A DNA stretch of 58,895 nucleotides, taken from NCBI GenBank assembly GCA_018376905.1, contig JAHAAK010000012.1, positions 1-58,895 of the forward strand, given 5' to 3'. The position numbers were made by a program, and so were the translations under genes. This document shows, piece after piece, positions 31,538 to 38,809 of this stretch (its first letter is position 1; each line of letters begins with the position of its first letter). Below the pieces are notes generated by a model. It was not told the origin of the DNA and did no database searches. It saw only the letters and a list, made by a program, of their open reading frames with translations. The DNA is from Collinsella sp. GTDB lineage: Bacteria > Actinomycetota > Coriobacteriia > Coriobacteriales > Coriobacteriaceae.

Positions 31538-33451
31538 GTGGTTCTCGTGAAGGAGAAGCTGGTCATGGCGCTGGTTTTCGCAGCGCTGCTTACCGCGGGG
31601 TTTGCGCCACTTATCGCCATTCCCCTCGATTGCATGATCCTCGGATTTCCAATCGAGCTGAGCTCGATCGGATTCACCCTGAGCGTGGATAACACCATTT
31701 GGTGGTGGATTAACGTGGGGCCTCATTGCGTCCCTGGCTGTCTCGCCTCGTTCGCGCTGTTCCTGTCGGTATTCGTGCTCATGCAGCTATCGGCTTCCTC
31801 GAAGGAGCGAGCCGCCGACGGAGGTGTACTTGGGGAGGCGCGGGTGAAAACGGGGCCGGAGACCATCCGGGGCTCGGAGATTTGGGACGGGCACGGACAG
31901 CCGAAAAGCAGAGGATTCGTGTACGGGTTTGAGAAGACGCTGTTCGGCTCCAAGTATCTGTTCGAACCGAGGCGGCACATGTTCCTCGACGGCTCAACGG
32001 GTGCCGGAAAATCAAGATCGCTGCTGATCCCGACAATTGATCTGCTGACGTATGGGGCGGATGACGGGGAATCGAGGCCGCAGACCATTATCGTGTCCGA
32101 TGTGAAGAGTGAGCTCATCGAGTTGACGGGCGACGAGCTGGAGCGTCGCGGGTACCGGGTGCTTCTGCTGGACGCCCAGCATCCCGAGAAGAGCGACACG
32201 TTCAATCCACTGGAAATGGTCGATAGGCTCGCGAACGGGGGGAATCTGCCGGGGGCTGAGCAGGCCGCGGATGCCGTCGCCCGTACGCTCATCGCCGGGG
32301 AGGGCGATGCGAAGGCGAGCCACTGGACGGAATCCGCGCGGTCGCTGCTCGCCGCGACGATCCTTCTGGTCGTGCTGGACGAGGGCTGCCCGCGGGGCTG
32401 CAAGCACCTCGCGACGGTCTACCACATCATGTGCCTGGGGACGGAGGGGGCCGGCGAGGATCCGTGTGAGCCGCTGAAGGGCCTGTTCCGTTCCCTGCCG
32501 CAGGGGCATCCGGCCCGCTCGCGTGCCTCACAGTTCATCTCGAGCGGCGGCAACGAGCTGAGGAGCATCGTTTCCACGCTAAAGGTCAACCTGAGGATCT
32601 ACGCTTCGGCGCCGATTGCGCGAATGGTCTCGGGCGATGATATCGATCCGAGTAGAATCCTGAGCGAGAAGACCGCGCTGTTCCTCCACGTGATGGACGA
32701 GGGCTCCCCCTACAACGCGATCGCGGCGGTCCTGTTCGAGCAGCTCTACGCTGCCGTGTATTCCATCGCGGACGCAGCTGGTGGAAAGCTGCCGCGGCCG
32801 GTGTCCATCCTCGGCGACGAATGGGGGAACCTGCCGAAGGTCGAGTGCCTGCCTAGCCTTCTCAGCCTTGGGCGCTCGTACGACCTGTTCTGGATGGGCG
32901 CAGTCCAGAACATCTCTCAGCTGAACAAGTACGGCGAGCGCGACGGACGGAAGAAGATCCTGGCAAACTGCGGCGTCAAGGTCGCCATGAAACTGGGCGA
33001 GGCCGAGGACCGCCAGTATTTCACCGAGCTAGTCGGGAAGACGACGCGGCACACCATGGGAACCAGCTCGAGCAGGGGGCCTTCGGGCGGTACGGGGTCG
33101 ACATCCTACAGCGAGCACGCCGACGACCTGATTCATCCTTGGGAGTGGACGGAGATGTCCCCCGACAAGGACGGCGTCATCGTGGTGAAGACCGCGGAGA
33201 ACGGCGTGGGCAGGGAACATGCGGGGTGCTTCCGGGCCCCTGTCTGCGATTGCACGCGGATGCCGACGAAGGAGCACTTCGATCTGGGGACGCGCGAGCA
33301 CGAGGCGGCCAAGAGGATGGAATACCAGGCCAGGCTGATATCAAGGCAAATGGGTCGGGAGGACGGCGTCGATCTCTGGACTCCCGAATTCGAGGAAGAG
33401 GCCGCGGAGCCGCCTGTTGCCGACGGATGGTCCGGCCTCTTCGTCGACTGA
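31538..33451 (+). CDS. VirD4/TraG-type conjugative coupling ATPase
   Basis: A 637-residue inner-membrane ATPase that links the relaxosome to a type IV secretion channel. Two N-terminal TM helices lie near residues 8-35 and 62-84. Walker A GSTGAGKS is at residues 152-159, Walker B is VSILGDEWGN near residue 430, and the conserved LGRSYDLFWMGAVQNISQL follows. It starts with GTG one base after the mobC stop. No VirB4 or other channel genes exist in the element, so it would use a helper's channel. Confidence 0.93.
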   Translation: MVLVKEKLVMALVFAALLTAGFAPLIAIPLDCMILGFPIELSSIGFTLSVDNTIWWWINVGPHCVPGCLASFALFLSVFVLMQLSASSKERAADGGVLGEARVKTGPETIRGSEIWDGHGQPKSRGFVYGFEKTLFGSKYLFEPRRHMFLDGSTGAGKSRSLLIPTIDLLTYGADDGESRPQTIIVSDVKSELIELTGDELERRGYRVLLLDAQHPEKSDTFNPLEMVDRLANGGNLPGAEQAADAVARTLIAGEGDAKASHWTESARSLLAATILLVVLDEGCPRGCKHLATVYHIMCLGTEGAGEDPCEPLKGLFRSLPQGHPARSRASQFISSGGNELRSIVSTLKVNLRIYASAPIARMVSGDDIDPSRILSEKTALFLHVMDEGSPYNAIAAVLFEQLYAAVYSIADAAGGKLPRPVSILGDEWGNLPKVECLPSLLSLGRSYDLFWMGAVQNISQLNKYGERDGRKKILANCGVKVAMKLGEAEDRQYFTELVGKTTRHTMGTSSSRGPSGGTGSTSYSEHADDLIHPWEWTEMSPDKDGVIVVKTAENGVGREHAGCFRAPVCDCTRMPTKEHFDLGTREHEAAKRMEYQARLISRQMGREDGVDLWTPEFEEEAAEPPVADGWSGLFVD

Positions 33452-33477
33452 CGGCGGTTTTTGAAGGGAGTTGGAAA

Positions 33478-34413
33478 ATGACCGCAATCAAGCAGGCGAG
33501 CGTCATGAGCGGGGAGCACCTCCAAAACCTCAAGCGGTATTTCGATTGGGACAGGGAGAAAGTCCTGGACCACGATATCCAGCACATCATCGATGAGGAT
33601 CGATGGTTCGAGGAAATGGACGCCACCCGGGAGGCGGCCGGGCACAACCGGCCCGGGAAGCAGGGCTCAAGGTGCACGTACATGCAGCATCAGGTGATCG
33701 GCTTCAACCCGGACGAGTGCTCCTGCAACGGCGGGCCGATGACGCCCTCGCGTTGCATGGAGTACGCGAGGGACTACATCGCCAAGCGCTATCCCAACCA
33801 GGAGATCGTGATTGTGCTGCATGAGGAGAGGTGCAGGTCGGATGGATCGGCCCGATTCGCCGCTCACCTCGCCATCAATAGGACGGACCTCGAGACTGGG
33901 CGGCGTCTGAACGACGGGCCGGCGAGGGCGGCGGCGAAATCCCGCGTGAGAACGGTGAAGGAGCTCGATACGAAGTACGGCCTGAGCCAGCTCGAAAGGG
34001 GCCTCTCGAACTCGAAGGTGCACGCGCGCCAGCCCGGTCGCGAGGAGCGCGAGATGGCAAAGAAGGGGAGATCCGACAAATCCGAGAACGCAAGGGTCCG
34101 AGCGATTGTCGCCCAGAGGGCAGAGGAGGTCGGGAGGCTCAAGAGCTGCCCCGACCGCTTCGGAGAGTTTGCAAGGCGGTTGGAATCGGATGGGATCGAG
34201 ATCGCCCGATCCAAGCGGGGGGCGCTGCAATACCGCTATCACTCGGAGTCCCTCGGCAAGACGAGGAAGATCAACGGCGCGAGGCTCGGCTACGCCGTCA
34301 ACCGCTCGACCGGGCGGATTATGAGGTTCACGGCAAGGGGAATCGACCTTGCCATACGGGCCGCGTGGGAGCTGGCTCGCGAGGGTGTGGATGACGAAAG
34401 AGGCCGGGACTGA
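33478..34413 (+). CDS. Relaxase with altered HUH motif
   Basis: A 311-residue MOBP-like relaxase that would nick and pilot the element. Landmarks are QHQVIGFNPDE near residue 71, PSRCMEYARDYIAKRYPNQ and the metal region RFAAHLAINRTDLETGRRL. In typical enzymes this last motif reads HxHxxxN; here the first His is Ala128 while His130 and Asn134 remain. The C-terminal half is basic and likely binds DNA. The start is ATG 33478 with GGGAG 8 bases upstream; the frame opens earlier inside the coupling-protein gene. Function is probable but the loss of one metal ligand is a caution. Confidence 0.8.
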   Translation: MTAIKQASVMSGEHLQNLKRYFDWDREKVLDHDIQHIIDEDRWFEEMDATREAAGHNRPGKQGSRCTYMQHQVIGFNPDECSCNGGPMTPSRCMEYARDYIAKRYPNQEIVIVLHEERCRSDGSARFAAHLAINRTDLETGRRLNDGPARAAAKSRVRTVKELDTKYGLSQLERGLSNSKVHARQPGREEREMAKKGRSDKSENARVRAIVAQRAEEVGRLKSCPDRFGEFARRLESDGIEIARSKRGALQYRYHSESLGKTRKINGARLGYAVNRSTGRIMRFTARGIDLAIRAAWELAREGVDDERGRD

Positions 34414-34820
34414 CTTTCATATCTGAGGTCCGTGCAACAGCCGGTAAGCCTGTTGCACGGTTCTGCGGGAGCGACTTTGGAGCGGTTCGCACATCCCGGC
34501 TTCGGCCGGGCAAGATATTCCGTTGCACGGAATACATATCTTGCATGCCCCGAGAAGCGTAGGCCGAATCGACCGGAGTGCAACGGGACAGGTGAGCGGA
34601 GGCGCAGTGATGGCGACCCAGGGGAGCCATCGAACGGAGCCGGAGCGAGAGCCGGCGGGGCGATCGCGAGTTGAAGCCGAGTGATTGTCCCGCCGTTCAC
34701 GGCCCGCCGGCGGCGGCCCGGGGTTCCAAGGGGACTCGTCCCTTTGGCGCGAAGGGGTCCGGGGATGGCGCGAGACATCCCCGTGAAACGCCGCGACGGG
34801 CACGCCCCTGTTAGCGTCAA
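34414..34820. other. Non-coding region with stem-loops, transfer-origin candidate
   Basis: No gene is supported here. It has a perfect 10-bp stem CGTGCAACAG/CTGTTGCACG (34431-34459), a longer imperfect stem GCAAGATATTCCG/CGGAATACATATCTTGC (about 34509-34543), and four GTTGCA/TGCAAC boxes (34433, 34452, 34522, 34578). CCAAGGGGA/TCCCTTTGG lies near 34726-34747. Adjacency to the relaxase makes an oriT plausible. Confidence 0.45.
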
Positions 34821-34824
34821 TCTA

Positions 34825-34909
34825 ATTTTCACCAGTTTCACTAATCAAACGCGCCGTTCGCGCAAAGGCGGCTTCACCGCTTGCGCTAACGTATTTTCAC
34901 CGATTCCGG
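34825..34909. mobile_element. Right-end remnant of an IS21-family element
   Basis: Two copies of the ATTTTCACC box (about 34829 and 34891) lie downstream of istB, as in the multiple terminal repeats of IS21-family ends. The exact tip cannot be fixed by eye. Confidence 0.5.
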
Positions 34910-35704
34910 TCACGCCTTGACGGGTCCGTCCCTCGGCAGGTCCTTCAGCCTGTAGGACCTGCCGGCTATCTTGACCAGGTGGCAGTGGTGGCAGTGGTGG
35001 CACACCCTGTCCGCGATCGCGCTCGCCGCCACGTCGTCCCCGAACACCCTGCCCCAGCCGCTGATCCCCACGTCGGCGGTGATGATCGTCGAGCGCTGCT
35101 CGTAGCGCGTCAATATCAGCTGGAACAACAGGTCCGCGCCCACGCTGCCGACGTCGAGGTAGCCGAGCTCGTCGATGATCAGCAGCCTCGAGTGGGCGTA
35201 GTGCTTGAGCCTCTTCTTGAGGATGCCGCGCGACGAGGCGTCCTCCAGGTCCTCGACGAGCCGGGCGCAGTCCACGAACCTGACCTCGCGCCCCGCCCTG
35301 ACCGCCTCGATGCCCAGCGCGACGGCGAGGTGCGTCTTGCCCACGCCGGGGCTCCCCACGAACAGGACGTTCTCGGCCCGCTCGACGAACCTCAGGGTCG
35401 CGAGCTCCTCGATCTCGGCGCGCGGGACCGACGGCTGGAAGTCCCAGTCGAAGTCCGCCAGCCCCTTGACGTAGGGGAACCCCGACGACCGAATGCGCTG
35501 GTTGGTGATCCTGACCTCCCGGGCGGCGACCTCGACGCGCGTCATCTCCTCGAAGGCGGAGGCGAAGCCCCGCTCGCCCGCGGCGACCATCCTCACGTAG
35601 TCGGGCAGGGACGCCGCCATCTCGTGCAGCCCGAGCGCGGAGAGGTCGACCTCGCCAGGTCCATCGCGCGCCACAGCCGCGGCCTTGGCGACCTGTCGTA
35701 GCAT
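34910..35704 (-). CDS. istB: IS21-family helper ATPase IstB, orphan
   Basis: A 264-residue AAA+ helper of IS21 transposition. The IstB order is clear: RIRSSGFPYVKGLADFDWDF, then RFVERAENVLFVGSPGVGKT (Walker A), HLAVALGIEAVRAGREV, LLIIDELGYLDV (Walker B) and IITADVGISGWGRVFGD. The transposase istA that should precede it is missing; instead an ISL3-type fragment abuts its 5' end. The true N-terminus is therefore uncertain, and the first roughly 20 residues may be junction sequence. It is probably an inactive relic or transcribed only from outside. An istA 5' stub lies 5 kb away in opposite orientation. Confidence 0.85.
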   Translation of the reverse strand: MLRQVAKAAAVARDGPGEVDLSALGLHEMAASLPDYVRMVAAGERGFASAFEEMTRVEVAAREVRITNQRIRSSGFPYVKGLADFDWDFQPSVPRAEIEELATLRFVERAENVLFVGSPGVGKTHLAVALGIEAVRAGREVRFVDCARLVEDLEDASSRGILKKRLKHYAHSRLLIIDELGYLDVGSVGADLLFQLILTRYEQRSTIITADVGISGWGRVFGDDVAASAIADRVCHHCHHCHLVKIAGRSYRLKDLPRDGPVKA

Positions 35705-35714
35705 TCGCTGCCCT

Positions 35715-35846
35715 CCCGCAGACGGGGCACCGCAGCCCGAAACTCGTCCACGGCCTGACGCCGACGATTATCCTGCCGCCGTCGATGCTGGCGTACTCGA
35801 TCACGGTGTGGACCAGCGCGAGCGCGCGGCTTAGTATCCTGTTCAT
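35715..35846 (-). pseudogene. ISL3-family transposase 5' fragment, frameshifted
   Basis: MNRILSRALALVHTVIEYAS and VGVRPWTSFGLRCPVCGRA match the N-terminal zinc-finger region of ISL3 transposases. The reading then continues in another frame as CYDRSPRPRLWRAMDLA, the expected YDR..R.WRALDL segment, so there is one frameshift. The homology ends where istB sequence begins. The rest of the transposase is absent. Confidence 0.7.
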
Positions 35847-35904
35847 GCGTCAGGGCCTTTCCGGTAGGTTGATGTAGCAAGCGAAATCCTACCCTGCCCG
35901 GCGC

Positions 35905-35940
35905 GGAAACGGCCCCCTCTCGGGGCCGTTTCCCTTATAT
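35905..35940 (+). terminator. Strong hairpin upstream of the RiPP cluster
   Basis: GGAAACGGCCCC (35905-35916) pairs perfectly with GGGGCCGTTTCC (35922-35933) and is followed by CTTATAT. It insulates the cluster from the IS debris; on the minus strand it would also lie upstream of the ISL3 fragment. Confidence 0.75.
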
Positions 35941-36049
35941 GCGGAACTTTTCTGCATCCACCTGCGGAAAAAATGATGTCTCGCCCACAGAAACTACCGA
36001 AGAGCCTAAAATCGGCTCATATTCAAACAGACACAAGGAGGGATTAATT

Positions 36050-36910
36050 ATGGAATGGAGCTTTGACGAAATAAGGGGATTTATCCCGAAATCGATTTCT
36101 CTCCCATACTCAAGAGAGGAAAAGAACGGGTACCGCTCTGTTCTAACCGGACGCGATGAGCTGAACTATATCATGTTGAACGGAAGCGGGAGCTACATCG
36201 TCTCTCTGTGCGATGGTAAAAACACCGTCGAAACAATCCTTAATCGGATGTGCGACAAGTTTCCAGACGCCAATCCGGACATGCTCAAATCTGACTTAGC
36301 CTCGGCAATGAGAGGTTTCAGCGTATCGAGACTAATAGGATGGGTCAAAACTCCGATCGAAAATGGCACACCCATTGCCGATGAGATTTGCGTGGACAAT
36401 GGGACCCATATACGGCTTGCCCAAGAAAACGATATTCGCCTGATTTGCTCCCTGGCAAGCCAGGCGAGCTCATCAGAACCAGAAAGTCCCACAATTGTCT
36501 ACGGTTGGCCTCTTTCCGTCGAGCAGTATGAACGACCGCTAGAGGTGCGAAACGGATTGTTCAATCTGAGCAAGGAATTTTTCATTGTATATGAGTCAGG
36601 GAGACCAACCGGTCTACTCGGCCTCGCCCCCTCCAGCAATCCTTTACTCAGATACGCAGACATCTGTCTTCTTTTGTGCCCCGCAAGCATCGCCGTTCAA
36701 TGTATTGCCGCTGCGGCCAGCTTCTATCGTCAAGAATTTTGCGATGTTCCCAATTTTTTCCACCTGAACCTAACCAGCAAGGAAATTGCATCAAACGAAG
36801 GAATTCGAAATCTTATCAATGAGCCAGAATTCACTTGCGCTGGCACTTTTCCAGGTGAGTGCAGCGACGGCGACTGCATGAATGTATACTGTTTTTCAGA
36901 AGTCTGTTAA
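36050..36910 (+). CDS. PqqD-GNAT fusion protein of a RiPP cluster
   Basis: A 286-residue two-domain protein. Residues about 8-100 are PqqD-like (RRE): NYIMLNGSGSYIVSLCDGKN, TVETILNRMCDKFPDANPDM, then SVSRLIGWV. This is the fold that binds RiPP leader peptides. Residues about 115-270 look like a GNAT acyltransferase (THIRLAQENDIRLICSLAS, EFFIVYESGRPTGLLGLAPS). The last 25 residues hold five cysteines (TCAGTFPGEC, then DGDCMNVYCFSEVC). Start ATG 36050 has AAGGAGGG 7 bases upstream. It likely presents the precursor to the radical SAM enzyme and perhaps acylates it; the acyl donor is unknown. The region is visibly more A+T-rich than the host. Confidence 0.8.
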   Translation: MEWSFDEIRGFIPKSISLPYSREEKNGYRSVLTGRDELNYIMLNGSGSYIVSLCDGKNTVETILNRMCDKFPDANPDMLKSDLASAMRGFSVSRLIGWVKTPIENGTPIADEICVDNGTHIRLAQENDIRLICSLASQASSSEPESPTIVYGWPLSVEQYERPLEVRNGLFNLSKEFFIVYESGRPTGLLGLAPSSNPLLRYADICLLLCPASIAVQCIAAAASFYRQEFCDVPNFFHLNLTSKEIASNEGIRNLINEPEFTCAGTFPGECSDGDCMNVYCFSEVC

Positions 36911-36918
36911 GAGGAACC

Positions 36919-38007
36919 ATGGGACGAGTTTCGGAAAACAAGTACACCAACGTTCTCAGAGCGCCACATCACGTCGCCCTTGACATAACAAACAAGTGCA
37001 ACTTGAGATGTCTGCACTGCTATAACAGCAGCGGCGAGAATGAGGTCATGCACGACGAGTTGACCTCAGATGAACTTTTTGTTTTCGCAAAGGAAATGGC
37101 AGACATGTCGCTTTACAGCATGTGTTTCTGTGGAGGAGAAACCTTGTTGCGCAGTAAAGATATCTTGCGCTGCCTTCCCATATTGCGAGATGGGAATGTT
37201 GCAGCGAGCCTGGTAACCAACGGGCTTCTCCTCACGGAATCCCTTCTCCGAGATTTAGAAGATTCCGGACTCAAAAGCATCCAATTTAGCCTAGACGGCA
37301 TTGGGTCAGCTCACGATAGGCTGAGGGGACATGAGGGAGCCTTCGAAATCGTCGAAGAAGCAGTTGCCACCGTACTCAACCATTCCGATTTGCACCTTGC
37401 TATCGCATTTACGCCCACGTCGTTCAACACCGAACAGTTTCCCGATGTCATCTCACTATTAGATGAGATTTTCACCAAATCTAACAGGCCGAAGAGGACG
37501 CCGGGTGACTTTATCGAACTACGTGTCCAACCCCTCATGGTTTTGGGCCGTGCGCGAAAGAACACATTTATTAGACCGGACTATTCCCAATACCGTACGT
37601 TGATTCACACCATTCAAGAGGACGACTTCCTTCGGAAGCACCCGAATGTCCGACCGCAATGGGGCGACCCCGTCGACCATCTAATTCGCTTCTCTGATAA
37701 CCGATATCTATTAGATCAGGTTTCAGTGCACGCAAACGGCGACATCGTCGTTTCTCCGTATATCCCGTTAGTGGTTGGCAACATCAGAAACCACCCTCTT
37801 GAGGATTACTGGAACAACGGACTTAGCTCAATTTGGTCCACAAAACTGGTTCAAGACCTCTGTAACCACATGTGGACCATTGACGACATGGAGCGTATGT
37901 CCGACACAATTTGCGATATAGATATGGGAGGTGATCTACACGTTGACCTGATTGATGATACCGCGGATGAACTGTTGAACTCATCGTTGAAGGAGATGTT
38001 GGGTTAA
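36919..38007 (+). CDS. Radical SAM peptide-modifying enzyme
   Basis: A 362-residue radical SAM protein. C27, C31 and C34 in NKCNLRCLHCYN bind the catalytic 4Fe-4S cluster, and GGE at about residues 72-74 binds the SAM methionine. The C-terminal part has the SPASM/twitch outline (VSVHANGDIVVSPYIPLVVG then NIRNHPLEDYWN), but the cysteine normally found in the 'pC' position is Ser-Pro and the usual multi-cysteine set is absent; only scattered Cys remain in LCNHMWTID and TICDID. It begins 8 bases after the PqqD-GNAT gene and its stop abuts the precursor start. Chemistry could be epimerisation or a C-C/C-X crosslink; thioether formation is excluded because the precursor lacks Cys. Confidence 0.9.
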   Translation: MGRVSENKYTNVLRAPHHVALDITNKCNLRCLHCYNSSGENEVMHDELTSDELFVFAKEMADMSLYSMCFCGGETLLRSKDILRCLPILRDGNVAASLVTNGLLLTESLLRDLEDSGLKSIQFSLDGIGSAHDRLRGHEGAFEIVEEAVATVLNHSDLHLAIAFTPTSFNTEQFPDVISLLDEIFTKSNRPKRTPGDFIELRVQPLMVLGRARKNTFIRPDYSQYRTLIHTIQEDDFLRKHPNVRPQWGDPVDHLIRFSDNRYLLDQVSVHANGDIVVSPYIPLVVGNIRNHPLEDYWNNGLSSIWSTKLVQDLCNHMWTIDDMERMSDTICDIDMGGDLHVDLIDDTADELLNSSLKEMLG

Positions 38008-38211
38008 ATGTACGAGAAGCCCGTAGTAGACAACATGAATCCGACCAGAGCATCGACTCTTGGAACGGAAACTTGGTTCGACATGTATTACATCGTGTGG
38101 GGAGCAAATGTGGCGGTCGGAGTCACCGCAGTTGGAGCCTATGAACTGGTCCTCATCACTTTTGCCGCAGCACTTCCCCTCAGCGAGCAAGGTGGCCAAG
38201 ACGAGCAATGA
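38008..38211 (+). CDS. Candidate RiPP precursor peptide
   Basis: A 67-residue peptide encoded directly after the radical SAM gene (TAAATG) and overlapping the next start. The leader begins MYEKPVVDNMNPTRAS; Y2-x-x-P5 matches the YxxP motif that binds PqqD-like RREs in several RiPP classes. Residues 23-58 form a strongly hydrophobic core (WFDMYYIVWGANV, then AVGVTAVGAYELVL, then ITFAAALPL), and the C-terminal nine residues are polar (SEQGGQDEQ). There is no Cys, His or core Lys. WFD (23-25) fits the aromatic-x-Asp pattern of three-residue cyclophanes, and the Val/Ile/Ala run fits D-epimerised peptides. Product identity is inference. Confidence 0.8.
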   Translation: MYEKPVVDNMNPTRASTLGTETWFDMYYIVWGANVAVGVTAVGAYELVLITFAAALPLSEQGGQDEQ

Positions 38212-38549
38212 GTCCTGAAGCGCTAAGATCATCCATTGGCGGCATGGTAGGAGGAATCTGCTTTCTCGTTGTCGGGGTGTTAATGGTAAAGACCGGCAAT
38301 CCCGGCCTGATTCACAGTTACCATATCGCTCATATTCCAAGCGAGAAGATTCCTCTTGTTGCCAGATTGGTCGGACTCGGAATAGCGTTGACGGGAGCCG
38401 GTCTCGTTCTCGCGGGCATCATTGCCTTTGCGTCCCAAATCCCATTATCGGCATCGGCGGCTTTCATTCTGCCGCTCATCATAATCTTTGCCGGTCTTGG
38501 CGTCTCCTTGCTAACGATCGTAGTGTTCACATTTCGACCATGGTCATAA
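38208..38549 (+). CDS. DUF3784-like membrane protein, putative immunity
   Basis: A 113-residue membrane protein with three TM helices (about residues 8-27, 50-72 and 82-107). The loop GNPGLIHSYHIAHIPSEKIP resembles the conserved LIAGYNTMS..EK loop of DUF3784 proteins. Its ATG overlaps the precursor stop (ATGA), so both are coupled. Small multi-pass proteins at this position in bacteriocin clusters usually protect the producer, which is the favoured role here. Confidence 0.72.
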   Translation: MSPEALRSSIGGMVGGICFLVVGVLMVKTGNPGLIHSYHIAHIPSEKIPLVARLVGLGIALTGAGLVLAGIIAFASQIPLSASAAFILPLIIIFAGLGVSLLTIVVFTFRPWS

Positions 38550-38614
38550 TGGATTTCCTATTGCATGAAACTTCAGGCGCATGCCCAACAAACAATGAAA
38601 AAATTTACAGCTTT

Positions 38615-38650
38615 AGTCGGACGGCTGTTTTATTTTTCAGCCGTCCGACT
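38615..38650. terminator. 13-bp perfect hairpin in the gap before the exporter gene
   Basis: AGTCGGACGGCTG (38615-38627) pairs with CAGCCGTCCGACT (38638-38650); the loop TTTTATTTTT carries the T run instead of the 3' flank. It may partially terminate or stabilise the upstream mRNA, making precursor and immunity more abundant than the exporter. A 67-codon frame across it (38540-38743) is not credible. Confidence 0.55.
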
Positions 38651-38809
38651 GCCGTGCGCGGCCTATTGATCGAACATAAAATTCCCGTTTCTATGAGGAT
38701 CCAGCTCGCAAAGACTCTCTATGGAAGCGCTCGTGCCGATTAGTCGCCGCTTCGTTTCCACCGAACCGCGGTGTAAGGTGTCATCAGTTGGTATTTCATA
38801 CCTGATAGA

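Noticed and set aside
33139..33477. Upstream extension of the relaxase frame
   Set aside because: It overlaps the coupling-protein 3' end in another frame, whereas ATG 33478 has a good ribosome-binding site and starts the recognisable protein.
34845..35846. 333-codon minus-strand frame as one transposase
   Set aside because: Only its first roughly 45 residues match ISL3; the remainder is an out-of-frame shadow of istB.
36050..38211. Lasso peptide or sactipeptide assignment for the RiPP cluster
   Set aside because: No lasso cyclase or transglutaminase-like protease is encoded, and the precursor has no cysteine for thioether bonds.
38540..38743. 67-codon open frame after the immunity-like gene, as a second precursor peptide
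   Set aside because: It spans a perfect 13-bp hairpin, has no ribosome-binding site, overlaps the preceding gene and shows no leader/core pattern.
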